Of a DNA stretch of 64,000 bases, positions 22,867-35,118 are shown piece by piece; position 1 is the first letter of the stretch, and each line of letters opens with the position of its first letter. The notes under the pieces were generated by a model. The model made no database searches. It was given only the letters and a program-made list of their open reading frames with translations, and had not been told where the DNA came from. The position numbers and the translations under genes are program-made. This DNA comes from Malurus cyaneus samueli (taxonomy: Eukaryota > Chordata > Aves > Passeriformes > Maluridae), in NCBI GenBank assembly GCA_009741485.1, contig CM019237.1, positions 49,476,050 through 49,540,049 on the forward strand, given 5' to 3'.

Positions 22867-25696
22867 GTAAGTAGGATTTCATGTGTATTGATCTACTTCG
22901 AATGCCTTTGGGATGAGGAGGAGGCTTGAAGCAGGGTAAGAAAAGCAGGGTGCACTCCTCCTATGTGTTGATTAAATCCACACAGAACTGGGAGAAGTAT
23001 CCTTTATAAGGAAATTGTTATGCAGCCTCAGGAGGTTTAGCTGTCTCTCTGTGTACAGCAAGAATAAATTTTTACTGTAGCAATCCCATCAAACTTTTCT
23101 TAATTGTTTATTTTAACCAAAATCCTTCAGAGCAGGAATGGAGGGGTTACTCTTACCCCTAGTGTCAGAAAAGATCTGCAGGTTGGTGACTAAATCAGGT
23201 GCGCCTGTGCAAACTCTGAGCCAGCTGTGCTCAGGTAATAGTGGGAGCTGGATTGGATTAATTCTCAGTGGAAGTGCAGTATGGCTGTGGTGTTCAGAGG
23301 AGAGTTGTCATTAGAGGAGGTACCTTTTGGGATGTATTTGTCATGATGTATTTGCTATCAGACTACTGGAATAAAATCATCATGAAATGCTGATCCTACC
23401 TTCCCATTTTCTTATTCCTTGGTATGATGGCTTCTTGTTTTGGAAACTTCAAGAGGCAATGAAAGCAGGACCAAAGCTGGCAGTTGAAATCACTGTTTCT
23501 GACTTCTACAGTGACTGTGAAAGGGGAGGAAAGAAAGATCTTGTTAGTTCCTTCATTTTTGTGACATTTTTGAAATTACGACTTCTTGTGTTCGTCCCTA
23601 AAAAAAGTCTTCCTGTGCCACAATGTCACATGGTAAGGGAAACAGTGCAAATTTAGGAGCAGGAAATACCTTTACTGATTTTTTTTTTTTAAATTTTGAT
23701 TAATTTTCTGTGCATTAGACACCCTAATTGCGGGGATGGTGCCCTTGTGCCAAGAGTGAGTAAAAGAGACAACGGAGAGGGAGGCAGAGGAGCTGTTGAA
23801 TCTCCTCATCCCGTGTGTAACTCCAGCAATACCAAGTGTTGCTATGGTGCTCTCTCAGGTGGCTGGGATGTGGCAGGTGGCTGCATACAGTAGTAAACAG
23901 GAAAACCACAGAGTGACTTTTCACATTCTCCAGCCTCCTTGTTCCCTCTTCCACATTTTGCTTGTGCTTCTTTTTTCTGCCCACGCTCTCCAGTAAGGGA
24001 GGAGAGGATACTCAGAGCTCATCTTCTCTAGAGCCAGCTAATGCATTGCCTTGTGCCAGTGACCTGGTGGTGGTGACATCGTTTCTTCTGTGCTGTATAG
24101 CCTGAAACTCTCTGGGAGGGACACCAAAATTTTTCCTCACTGGGGTAGAGATGGATCCGGGAGGTTTACATGGACTGCCTGTGAGTACCACATGAGAATG
24201 TATCTAATCAGGAAATGGGTCGTTGCAATAAAATGCAGCTTCACAAGCAGTTTTATATTCTGCCAGGACATAGTGCTGAGTGTAAGTCTGGATGTGCCTG
24301 AAGGGGCTGTATATATACATTACACATAAAGAATGTGATAAGTATAATGTGCAGAACAGATTATTCAGTGATAATTTTGTGAAAGAATAAAGGATGTAGC
24401 ATGCATGCAAACCTGAGATTAATTTAGTGATATGACAACTGAAAGCCTCTTTGTGGGAAACAAAGTGAAACAAAGCAATGGAAAACAAGAATCTGGAAGG
24501 TGTTGATGTATATAACAATATGCACATTTGTATAATGCCTTCAAAACTTGTGTTGTGTTAACAGACAAGGAACTGCCATAAAGTAAGTGGTTAACTTTGC
24601 GTTCGGGATTAGTAGCACATGTAAAGAAGGGGAGGAAGGGAGAGAAAGAAACCCATGACTGGCACCTGTCAGGTACCAGTATAATTACCTATGGGAACCA
24701 TAAATGGCTGGAATTAGGTTATGGGATGATTGCTTTGGATCAGCTTGACCCTTGTTTTTGTCTTGTTGCCCTGTCACTGGAAGGCTGTTATTCCAGTGAA
24801 TAACGCTATAAAGAGCTCTGTGAAGGGCTTTACACTGCAGCGTTGTGCTGAAAACGGTGGCTGGTAGCAATCTGGAAAACTCATGGGCAGCCTTACTGAG
24901 TGGGAAGTGCAAGTGAGTGCCTTGGTTCCAGAGTTCCACATTGATACTGCAGAATTCCCATCCTGGCTAGGGAGTGATGGCAGGATTAGTGTTGGAGCTG
25001 CAACTCAGAAAGGTTCTGAGAAGGAGATGATGAAGAAGGGATGGTCTTGAGGGGCTGACAAAATGCAACATGGGTGGTTTGAATTATTTTTGCCATTGAT
25101 TTCCTTTTGCAGTGTTGGTGGTTAGTCAAACAGTCTTTTCATGATATGTTAAAATACAAGCTAGCACTGTCAGCCATTCTTGGGACATATCCTTTCTAAT
25201 CCCTGCTACTTTCCAAAGTGTTTCTGTCCAGCCGCATTTTCTGGAGCTTAAACTACATTGAAAATATTTCTCCTGCTCTGACTACTATAGCTTTCTTCCA
25301 TCCCAACACAGTTTTTGCTTCCCTTCCCTGCCCTGCTTTTCTCCACAGCACATGGCACACGGCCTGTAATGTGATCCTTATTCTCACTTCTCCGTCCTCT
25401 TTCAAAATGTGGATGTCTTCATCTTTGGTCTGTGCATGTGCAGAACAGTGGTAGGGCTGTGTGTTCCTCTGTACCTGCCCTTCTAAAGGCACCCCATGTG
25501 TTGTGATAAGGCGGCTATCTTCAGCCATTTGATAATGGTCAGAGGGGGAATGAAGCGAGACTGGTGTGCACAGCGAGTGTTTGGAGGTCACACCTGGATT
25601 CTTTGCGGCTTCACGTGCTCCTGTGGAGATAGCCTCCCCCACCTATTTGGGCTTTTTGTCTTTCTTGTCCGTGCCACTCCTGTGCTTCTCTCGCAG
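22867..25696 (+). other. ANO2: ANO2 intron 2
   Basis: 2.8 kb without a recognisable exon or named repeat. It ends TTCTCTCGCAG at 25696. Confidence 0.85.
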
Positions 25697-26095
25697 ATTA
25701 TCAACAACTATGTGGACGGAGCCCAGGGAGATGCCCGGGACAAGGCCTCCCCGAGCGGCCTGCACTTCAGGGACAGCAAGAGGAAGGTTGACTATGTCCT
25801 GGCCTACCACTACCGCCGACGCCTGGCCCGGCACGCGCCCGGAGCGGCATCTCCAGAGCCGGTGCACAGATCCGCCTCCGTGGCCCTGGTTTCCAACGGA
25901 GGCACCGAGCCCCGGCCGCAGCAGCAGCAGCAGTATGGTGGCCAGCGTGCTCTGCGCGAGGGGCCGGGGCTGCCGGGGCTGCCGGAGGGGGAGCTCAGCC
26001 CGCTGGACGCCCTGGAGGAGGAGAAGCGGCTGCAGCGGGAGGAGTACGAACGCAACCTGCTGGAAGCGGGGCTGGAGATTGAGAAAGACCCTGAG
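25697..26095 (+). CDS. ANO2: ANO2 large GC-rich exon: start of the dimerisation domain
   Basis: 133 codons in phase 0 between CTCGCAG and GTAAGA. In order it has IINNYVDGAQGD, LHFRDSKRKVDYVLAYHYRR (the conserved anoctamin start of the N-terminal dimerisation domain), a basic His/Arg/Ala-rich stretch, SVALVSNG, a run of five Gln (CAG x5, 25919-25933), a Pro/Gly-rich linker (GLPGLPEGE) and an acidic-charged helix SPLDALEEEKRLQREEYERN that ends EKDPE. The flanking blocks match human ANO2. The polyGln and Pro/Gly linker does not match what I recall of mammalian ANO2. The exon is far richer in GC and CpG than its surroundings. A minus-strand open frame over it is a composition shadow. Confidence 0.95.
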
Positions 26096-29000
26096 GTAAG
26101 AGGGGGAAACTTGCACCTCACACATGGCATCGGATGTTCCAGTGGATAAAGGCCTCTTTGGATGCCCAAAATGTGGTGTGAAGCTAAGAAGGTGGCCATG
26201 ATGTGTTCTTGTTGCTTGGTTTTTGCTGCCTGAGAAAAATGTTGTTGTTGTTTAATGTAGTGCTGAGTAGCAATTTCAATCTTATTTCAGGTGAAAACGT
26301 ATTTCTTTATCTAAATGTTCTTATGATATGCAGCAAACACACTTTTCTTACAAAAAAAAAAATTAAATATTGCTAAAATGAAGAAAGTATCTCTTAAGTA
26401 ATTTGCTGGAACAGTGCTAAGATATTTCACATTTCCTCAGAATATCTTCATTGGGACTCTTTGCTTTCTTCTCAACCATATGTAAGTTTTGTGTCCTTTC
26501 TTCATTCCACCCATGGAATGAGAAGCTCCCAGCCTGTGATGTTTTTGATCTCCCTTATGTGTGATGTTGGAATGATGTTATGGTTTCGTCAGCTGGGAGC
26601 TGTGGTTATTTTACTTGGCTTTTGCCAGTCACTCAGGTGAGCACAGGTCTTCCAAATCCCTCGTTGTTGCGCTAGCTCTGTGCTATCCCTCTGTGCCTCT
26701 TCAAAAGCCATGGATATTTACATCCAATGAAGGAAAGTCTTTGCGGGTTTCTGGTTTTAGGTTCTCTGTTGTTTTTGACACAAATTTGAGAGATTTAGAG
26801 GTTCTTCTCATACTTGAGAAGAACTTACAGCTTGTGCTGCTTCCAGTGCAATCAGTCAACAATTACAAAACATGGAGCAAATCACAGATTGAATCTGAAA
26901 ATTCGAGTCTGACTGGCTTGGCATAGTGTATGCATGCTAAATCACTGGCAGGGATAGAAAGAAATAGAAAAGTCATTTGACTCTTAACATTTTCCTTGCC
27001 TTATTGCTGAGTTGCAGGTGGCTCTGGGTTATATTTCACTGCGCAGCCTGGCTGAGCCATCCTTGTAATGAACAGAAAAAAGTGATCTCAGATCATGATT
27101 CTTTTATGCTGCACACTGGGGTTATGGTTCAGTACATGACTGTCTTACTGCTATGATTTTTATAACAAAATTGCATAAAAATTATGAGAATGGCTGTTTT
27201 TGGAGACTTCTTTCAGTTCTGAATTTCATCAGAACCCAAAAAGTCTAGCAGGAGATTTGGATTTGATTATTTGACTCATTACTTACCAGAAGTCCAGCTG
27301 GATACAAATTCTGTTTTGGCCTCCTTCCAGGTGATGACACATGCTCTTAAATAATATGCAAAGTGATAAATGATGTCATAAAGTGTTGATCATAAAAACC
27401 CGTTTTTTTCACAGTCTTCATTATGAAGAGGAAAAAGCTTTTTGTAAATGAACTGGGAAGTTCTCAGGAAATTGTTGATTAGTTCTTTTATGGGAAAAAT
27501 GAATTGATTTTGAAAATTTAAAAAAATGCTATTCCATCACTTTTCTCTCTGTGTACACAGCCAGTCCTGTCTCCCACCCCTCCTCCCATCCTTCCCCAAC
27601 ACATAAGCTATATAATCATAAGGGGAAAGTGTTTTTCCTTCCTGAATCTCCTGAGAAACTGGATGGGACTGGAAGGATCATGCGTTATCCTTTTTCTTCC
27701 GTGCCTATGACCTGTGTCTTTTACTTCCTTTTTTTCTTCTCACTTCACTGATTTTTTCTTCTGTTAGTTAACTCCTGTTGGGACATGTTGAAGGTTCTGC
27801 CTGTTTTCTTGCTGTGAATTTTGTAGAAAATGCTGAGTAGGCATATATGAAAGGGACAGCTGGCCTTATATGTGGATTAAAATTGTGTGTTGAGGTGATG
27901 TGAGAGTTTTGTTACTGGGGAAAAAAATATGTGTCTATGAGTTCATTAAACTGAGAACAGCCTTAAAGCAGAATTTGTATTTTTGTATAGCACAGTGGAC
28001 TTTCAACTAGTACATTTCCAGTGGATTATGTTGAATTGAATATTTGTTTGGTGGGGATTTTTATTTTTGTTGTTTGTTTCAGTGCTAATATAAGACATGG
28101 ATTTTTTTTTCATATGGTGCTATCGGAAGTTGAGCTATATTCTCTAACACATATTCCGGACCAGGTTTTAAGATAAATCTCATCTGCTCAGAGGCTGGCT
28201 GCAAAGGTAAATGTTAGAGGGGTTCCACTTTTGGACCCTTGCTTTAGAGTAGATCTTGGTTTCCCTAACTTTACATAATATTCACATAGTTTTGCAGGGA
28301 AATCCACCAATTTAGGAACAATAGGATGTCCCGAACCAAAGAATCATTGAATGGTTTGAGTCTACCAACTTCCCAGGACATGGGAGCTCTTCTGGAAGCT
28401 GCTTTTGCAATCTGAAACTTTTTAGACATCAGGAAGTTCATCTCTAGGAATACAGGATAGAGCTATGACAATCTAAAAATCTTTGTTTCTGCAGCTATCT
28501 TTTTGCAGAAATGGGAATTTCCATTATGTTAATATGTTTGTTAACATGTGGCAGTATTGTGATTGTTATATGCTTGATACATAGGGATTAACACCTTTCT
28601 CACTTGCATTGCCAATTCACTGTGTAAAAGGGAAGAGACAAGAAAAAAAAAAAAAAGATGTATAATTTGTATATGAATTTGAAGAGAGGTGTATTGCTCT
28701 GTTTGTATTTGTGGAAAATAGGCAAGATTATGGACTGTCTCAATAACCACCTAATTATTTGTGAATTAAGGACTGCTTGACTAAATTTTCAATTCTTTAG
28801 TAATTTTCTATCATTTCTTATTGCTATCCTTCAGAGAAACTTCCATATCTCTTAATACAACCTTCCTGTTTTGGGTGGGTTTTTGTTTGTTTTCCTGTTT
28901 TTAAACTGAGATGATATTTTGCATGTCCAAAACAAAGTGTGCAATGACAGTCTGAAGTTGCCCAGGAAGGGCAATAAATGCTACAGACATTGCAGTTCCT

Positions 29001-31941
29001 GCTTTTTTGGTTTTTAAAAAAAATTCCTTTTATTTGTTGTTGTCTTGTTTTATTTTTATTTTTGTTTGTTTGATTGTTTTTTGTTATGTGTTCCTGGGCA
29101 AATTGATTGTTGTGTTTCACCTAATCTGAAACCAGTAATTCCCTTAAATTTGAATTTTTCTGTGGCTTTGATGACTGCAAATGCAACACACACCATATTC
29201 AATTAGTGTTATGTATGGCAAGGCATAATAGGTATGGCCTAAGAAGACACTGGAGATGTACCTTGGCATTCTGACAAAAATGGATTGATTTCAAGAACAT
29301 TGGAAATGAAATGTACTTTGCTAAATAGCAATTGGGAGAGGAAATATTATTTCAAAGGGAAGAGGATGGCAATCCTAAAACACATCCTAAATTACCCTCC
29401 AAGAAGCTCATCTAACCTCAATTTTTGAGCTAGTATTGTTTAAAAAATGTCTCACTAAGCTCCCTTGATTACATTACACTTGAAGGGAAGGAAGTCCTTA
29501 AGGTCCTCAGGGTTGATAATAATATTACTGATGATAGAGATTGTGTTTGGATTTTTCTGATTGATATTCCAAGGCATGGTTTTGAATTTTTATAGAAAAA
29601 AACCATATAAACTTAAAAACCCAACCAGCCAAGCAAACCTCGTAACACCCCCTAACCTGAGGCAAACAAAAGTTTATAGAACCGCAGTAGATTTTATTTA
29701 AATAAATAAATACAGTAGGTTAAAATTCACTATTTTGTTGCACTAAAGTGCTCCCTATTTGTCAGGGGAGAAGACTTTGTCTCCTGTCAGTCGTTAAGGA
29801 CAGAGAGTAGCCAAAATGATATCATGTATATTGCTTAGTTTAATAGTAATTAAAAGCCTGAGGGAAAAAAAAGTATTTTTTTTTTCCAGAATCTATCCCT
29901 ATACTTCATGGAAAATCCCAGGAAAAGCATCTCATGCCCTTGGTACAGGTGAGGCATCTTGCAGGCGTTCACAGTGGACATTCTGGTGGCCTCAAAATAT
30001 TCATTCATTTGAAGTGCAGAGGAAAGCTTAATAGTAACTAACATTAATTTTAAAAGGATATGGAAATTTGAGTCCCAGAGCTTTATCCCTGTTAATGAAT
30101 GCCCCCTGAAACCAATGAGAATGCAAACAGAGTAATGTAGCATTGGAAGCAGACTGGGATCTTTTGTGCTCTAGGTCTTTGGACTTTGTATTTCAGTCTC
30201 TCAGCACTCAGAACAAGGCAATACTTCTTTGGGGAACCAATTATATAAATATTTGATGCATATTTTTCAGTGACTCTAGTTACAGAAGCATTAATTAGCT
30301 AAACCATGTTCTGTTCCTGTATGTTACTTAGATGGGGCTGAAATGTAATATGCAACTCTTACAAAATTAAAGTTGAACAGGCAAGGCAACGTTTTCAGTG
30401 GTAGTGAAGTGAATGTGATGAAAATATTGGCAAGTTGATTAACTATTTAAGAGGAAATTATATCTCCATTTTAGACAGGATTTTTAAGTAGCTCAGTGGG
30501 ATTTAGGTGTGATTAAATCAGCATTAAAATAATGATCCATAATAAAAGGTGGCTGAGTAGAATGGCTGTACTGTCAAAGCTCGAAACCCATATTATGAAT
30601 CCTGTTTTTTTTAATGATTATGTTGTGACTTGAATAGAAGAATGGACAGACTCACTCTATTTATTTTAACCATCATCCACACTTTTAATGCTCCTCTGTG
30701 AGGTACCTTTGTCCAAATGGCTTCCAAGAGATGTAGAGAAAATGAAAAGATGTTAAAAAATCACCTATGTTTTATCAATAACATTTACAAATCTGTTGGG
30801 CAGCAATGATAAATGTCATCAATTGTCTGCAAATCAGGAAATGGAGTCATCCATATCTTGAATTTCAGATGGAGGTAGAATAGAGCTGTACATTCTGGTG
30901 ATATTTATAATGCGATTTGGGCCAGAGGCATCCTAATTTTACATATATTTTTACATCATGCTGTTTGTAGCAGACTTGTCTGGTAGTAATGGCCAATAGC
31001 CCCCTGAATTTGTGTTTTAATTTCTCTGTGTGCTGTGCTGAGTTCTGTCACCTGCTGGGAGAACTACTTCAATTCCTACAAACTGCTGGGTAGATGAGAA
31101 GCCCACAGGGACTGGCTTGTACATCTCTGCTGAGGCATAGCAGGAGGGCAACTCGACTCTTGCCGGATAGGGCGTGCAAAGTAAAAAAATCAGCAGCTTG
31201 GCTTGTTCACAGATGATTCCCTGAAAACATATTTTAATTATCAGCGCTCTTGTTTACAGCAGAAGTTTTAATGTGCAAATTAAATCCCTGGGGAGGATTT
31301 GAAGGGCAACGCATGAAGCCCTGAGGGATGTGACGCTGCCTCAGTGCCTGCAGAGGAGGCTTGGAGGCTGAATAGTGATAATTTCTCTAAAGCATTTAGG
31401 CCAGTGCAGCTTGAATAGTAGTTTCATGAAAATAAAGTAGTAAAATATGAGATAGTTTGTGAAATTTCGTCCTGGGATTTGTTGCTTTTCTGAGCTATTA
31501 AATGACAGTGGTCACTCTAATCTTACTGGGGTGAGGTGCTGTATGAGGGCTGCCCCAACCACAGTACCTGCTGCACCTCGACCTACTCTTTGTCACAGCA
31601 AAAAAAAAATCCTAAATTTCAGGTTTATTTTTCAGGAAAATGGGACTTTCTTTGCTTTCCTGTCCCCAGGCCACTGCCTACTTTGTCTCTAGCAGCAAAC
31701 AACCCTGCAGGTATCTCTGATGCCAAAGGAGGGCTCACTACTCAATTTCTGCTGGCTGGATAATTGTTTTATGATTTCACTATTTTTTTAGAAGCATAGC
31801 TGGTTAGCCATGATTTCACACCTCATGAAAAATCCTTTGCCTAAATCAGAGCCACTGAGATTTCTTGTTGCTTTATACATACGTACATTAGTTTACGTAC
31901 TGGTTTATGTTGTAGATATAAGAGATCTGAGCCAAGATGAT

Positions 31942-32010
31942 GTCTCTCTCTCTCTCTCTCTCTCTCCTCACTCTCTCTCTCCTTTTTTTTTTTTTTTTTT
32001 TTTTTTTTTC
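31942..32010 (+). repeat. CT microsatellite followed by 27-T run
   Basis: (CT)n in two blocks (about 31943-31966 and 31971-31981), then an uninterrupted T run at 31983-32009. Purely pyrimidine on the + strand over almost 70 nt. Confidence 0.96.
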
Positions 32011-33353
32011 TTTCTACACCTGCAATAAACCATATTCTGCTGTCTCAGATTCAGGAATGGATTCCAGCAGGGAAAAGACTGAGGGGTATCTAATGATGGA
32101 AATTAGTTCTTAAAGTATAGGACTGCCTTATGAGAAGAAAACCCACAACTGTTTGCGTGTGTGGTGTGAGGGGGTGGAATTTGCTGTCTTTTAGCAGATG
32201 GAGGGAAAGATAATGTAAATAATGACTCAGAATTGTGGGATTCTTGTAAATTTTGAACTCTTCTTGCTTTACTGATTACTCTAGTGCTGCGTGTGTCATT
32301 CTGCCCAAATCTGAGTTACTGTAATGTCAAGTTGGGCATGACATTATGCTTAGACAGGCAAGCAATATTCATCCAGGAAGTGAGACACTGCAGGGAAGGA
32401 ATGATCCTATCCCAGATGTACAAGACATTTTACACTGTGTACATCTTCAGATGTTACATTGTTCATGACAGTGAGGCATTTTGGAAGGAAAACTGGAATC
32501 AAGATTTTTCACATGAACAGTGCAGGGGTCTTTTCAAGGAAAAACAAAGTAATTTCCCCTTAGTAATCAGAAAACCCTCTTCAGTTCAAACTGTTTCAGA
32601 AATTCTTTCCAGACCCAAGTTCTAGGTAGGGTCAGAGTTCCAGCAACTCAGTGGTAGTTGCTGTGGATGAGTACAGATTTAGTGGGGGGAAGCTGTCATA
32701 GAGGGAAAGATTCTTTAACTGTCCCCCATGCCTACATACTGAAGAAAAGGAAACTGTGTTATACAAGTCACAAGTTGTAAACAGATTGTATTCCAAATGT
32801 CTTTCCTGGTCATTGCAGCTTCTATTAAGTCATAGGACAAGGAAAATCAGTCAAAACTATATAATAGAATTGCTTCTGTCATTCCAGTGGTTCCAGGTCA
32901 GCAATTATTTTGTCATGAATAGAGCAACAAGGAAAAAAGTCGTTTAGCAGAGTGGCATCGGGCTGCCAGGTTGTCATTAGCATTAATGACAGTTTGGTGG
33001 CTAAATCCCCACGCACAGAATGGAAAAATTACCCTTTTGGGTGGGTTCTCTCCTTGGTACACAGTGCTGATAAATGTGTGCCCTCTACTGAATCTCTCTT
33101 TTGTGTACAGGTATGTGCTCACAGTGATAGGCCAATGAAAAAATCATGTTAGAGCTTGATTTATGTAATAGTGTGCTGCATTCTGTAATATTCTGTAATT
33201 TCTTTGCAGTTATTCTAGGTCCGTATTATTGTAACAATGATTTCATCTCCTGAAACCAAATAGCTCGACAAAATTATTTTGAACAGGTGGATGGGTTTTT
33301 ATTTGTTGTTTTAGTGAGACTTCTCTTTTATGTTTGTTTGTATATATTGATAG

Positions 33354-33392
33354 TGGATATGCTTATTTTGTGGATATGGATATGCTTATTTT
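33354..33392 (+). repeat. 16-bp near-tandem duplication
   Basis: Two exact copies of TGGATATGCTTATTTT separated by 7 bp. Confidence 0.9.
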
Positions 33393-35059
33393 AAGCTCTG
33401 CCATCTAGGAATTAATTAATCAGTTCTCTGCTGGCTTCACCCTTGAACTCCTGGATTCTGTAATTTTTTTATAGCATTATGGAATCACTAAAAGGATTGA
33501 GAACTGTACACTGTACCTTTAAAGAAGTTCTTGAGGTGGAATTAGGTACACAATCTTGAGTTTCATAAAATGTCTTCTGGTAAAATAAATAACAAAAAAT
33601 ATTTGGGAGAGAACAAGCTACTTGGAGCTAAGGTGGGAAAATTCCTGAACAGCTACATAGACTGATATTCTTATTTTCTTTGGGAAGAGTAGCTTTTCCA
33701 GGGGGAACACAAAGACACCACTAGGAAGATTTACCTGAAAATGTAGATGTGGCTAAATGGCTATTGCTTTCCGTAGGCTGGAATGAGCACAGTACACAGG
33801 AAGAATACAAACATCTTTTTCTTCCAGCAGAGCCCAGTTGCACTTCCCTTTATCATGTCCCACCTGTGACATGGCCAATTTCTCTCCACTCTTGGTCTAC
33901 ATGTTCACTAAGCTCAGTTGTTGTTTACCAGAAATAATTCAGTAATACAAATTTAAATTAACAATTTAGAGATATAGAATATATATTAAAGATCTTGCAA
34001 ATACTTAAACAGAGCTCCAAGCTGTCACCTCCAAAGTGGTAGTTCAAACTACTGTTATTTTTCCTTAATCCTTTCCAAATGCAGAAGGATATCCCTGCCC
34101 ATCCTATACTTAGGATTTTTCCTTGAGTCATTCAAAGTCCTAAGTCTGTTCCCTTTTAAACTGATTACAGGGTGTGAAGGATGATTTGAATTTCCCAATG
34201 ATTTGAAAGAAAGTTTCAACTCCATGCATGTTCTGTAGGTCATGGGTTTTTTAAGTTTTAGTGTTTCTGGATTTATGTGTGATTGTTTCTATCCGTTACT
34301 TGCCTCACTCCCATTATCCTAACTGATTTGTAAGTTTGCCCATCTTGGAAATCTCTGGTGTTCTTGCTCTTTTTCCAGCTCTCATATTCCATGCTTCATT
34401 TTGCAGGCTTTGACTAATCATTCTTTGCTGGCCTCTGAGGAATTACAAATGTTCAGCTACCTCTGAATTCTGTTAGGTCATCAAGACATAGTAATGTCCT
34501 AGTGATTGTGTCCCTAAAAAAGCTCAATGGAAGGCTCTTCCATCCTTTCACTGTGCACACTCTGGTTAGTGGGACCTAGGAAATTTCATGTCATGTTTTT
34601 AGCTAAGTTTTAGCTAAGGTCTTCTTTCAGGCTTTTGCACTGCAGTCAAACCACTGTGGTGCCCTGGAGCCCTGGCAAGCCTCCCTGCTTGTCACAGGTC
34701 CCTGTGAGGTCACTGGATAATGTTTACTCTCTGCTTACAGTGGCACTGCTCAGATTTCACAGGTCAGTGAGTGGTAACAGCTTCACCTCACCAGTGTTTG
34801 ACCTGCTTACCTGCCTCTGGCCTCTGCCTACTCCCTTCTGCACCTTCACACCAGGCTCCTGCAGGGCTGCTCGCCTGTCCCCAGCACAGTGCTCCATTTC
34901 TGTCCACGACACTCTTTCTCCATATCCTATATCCACAGCAATCCTGCCACTCCTCCGTGTCACTGTATCTTGCTGTTCTTAGTGTGAAGTCAACCCGTCA
35001 ACCTTCCCTGTCCATCAGCTGCCACCAGTCACAGGCCCATGTGAGGTCATAACACCCAG

Positions 35060-35118
35060 GATATCTTGATGGTCCCTGTGAGTCCCTTTCAACTCAGCAT
35101 ATTCCACAATCTGTGAAT
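35060..35118 (+). mobile_element. Short CR1-like 3' tail, plus strand
   Basis: GGTCCCTGTGAGTCCCTTTC, AACTCAGCATATTCCACAAT and CTGTGAA resemble the last 55-60 nt of some CR1 subfamilies. It is short and diverged, so the call is modest. Confidence 0.6.

Noticed and set aside
25643..26125. 160-codon minus-strand open frame over ANO2 exon 3
   Set aside because: It is the antisense shadow of the GC-rich coding exon; Arg/Leu/Gln/Pro-rich translation follows from base composition.
28345..28375. Possible CR1 tail (GAATCATTGAATGGTTTG)
   Set aside because: Only about 20-30 nt resemble CR1; too short to support.
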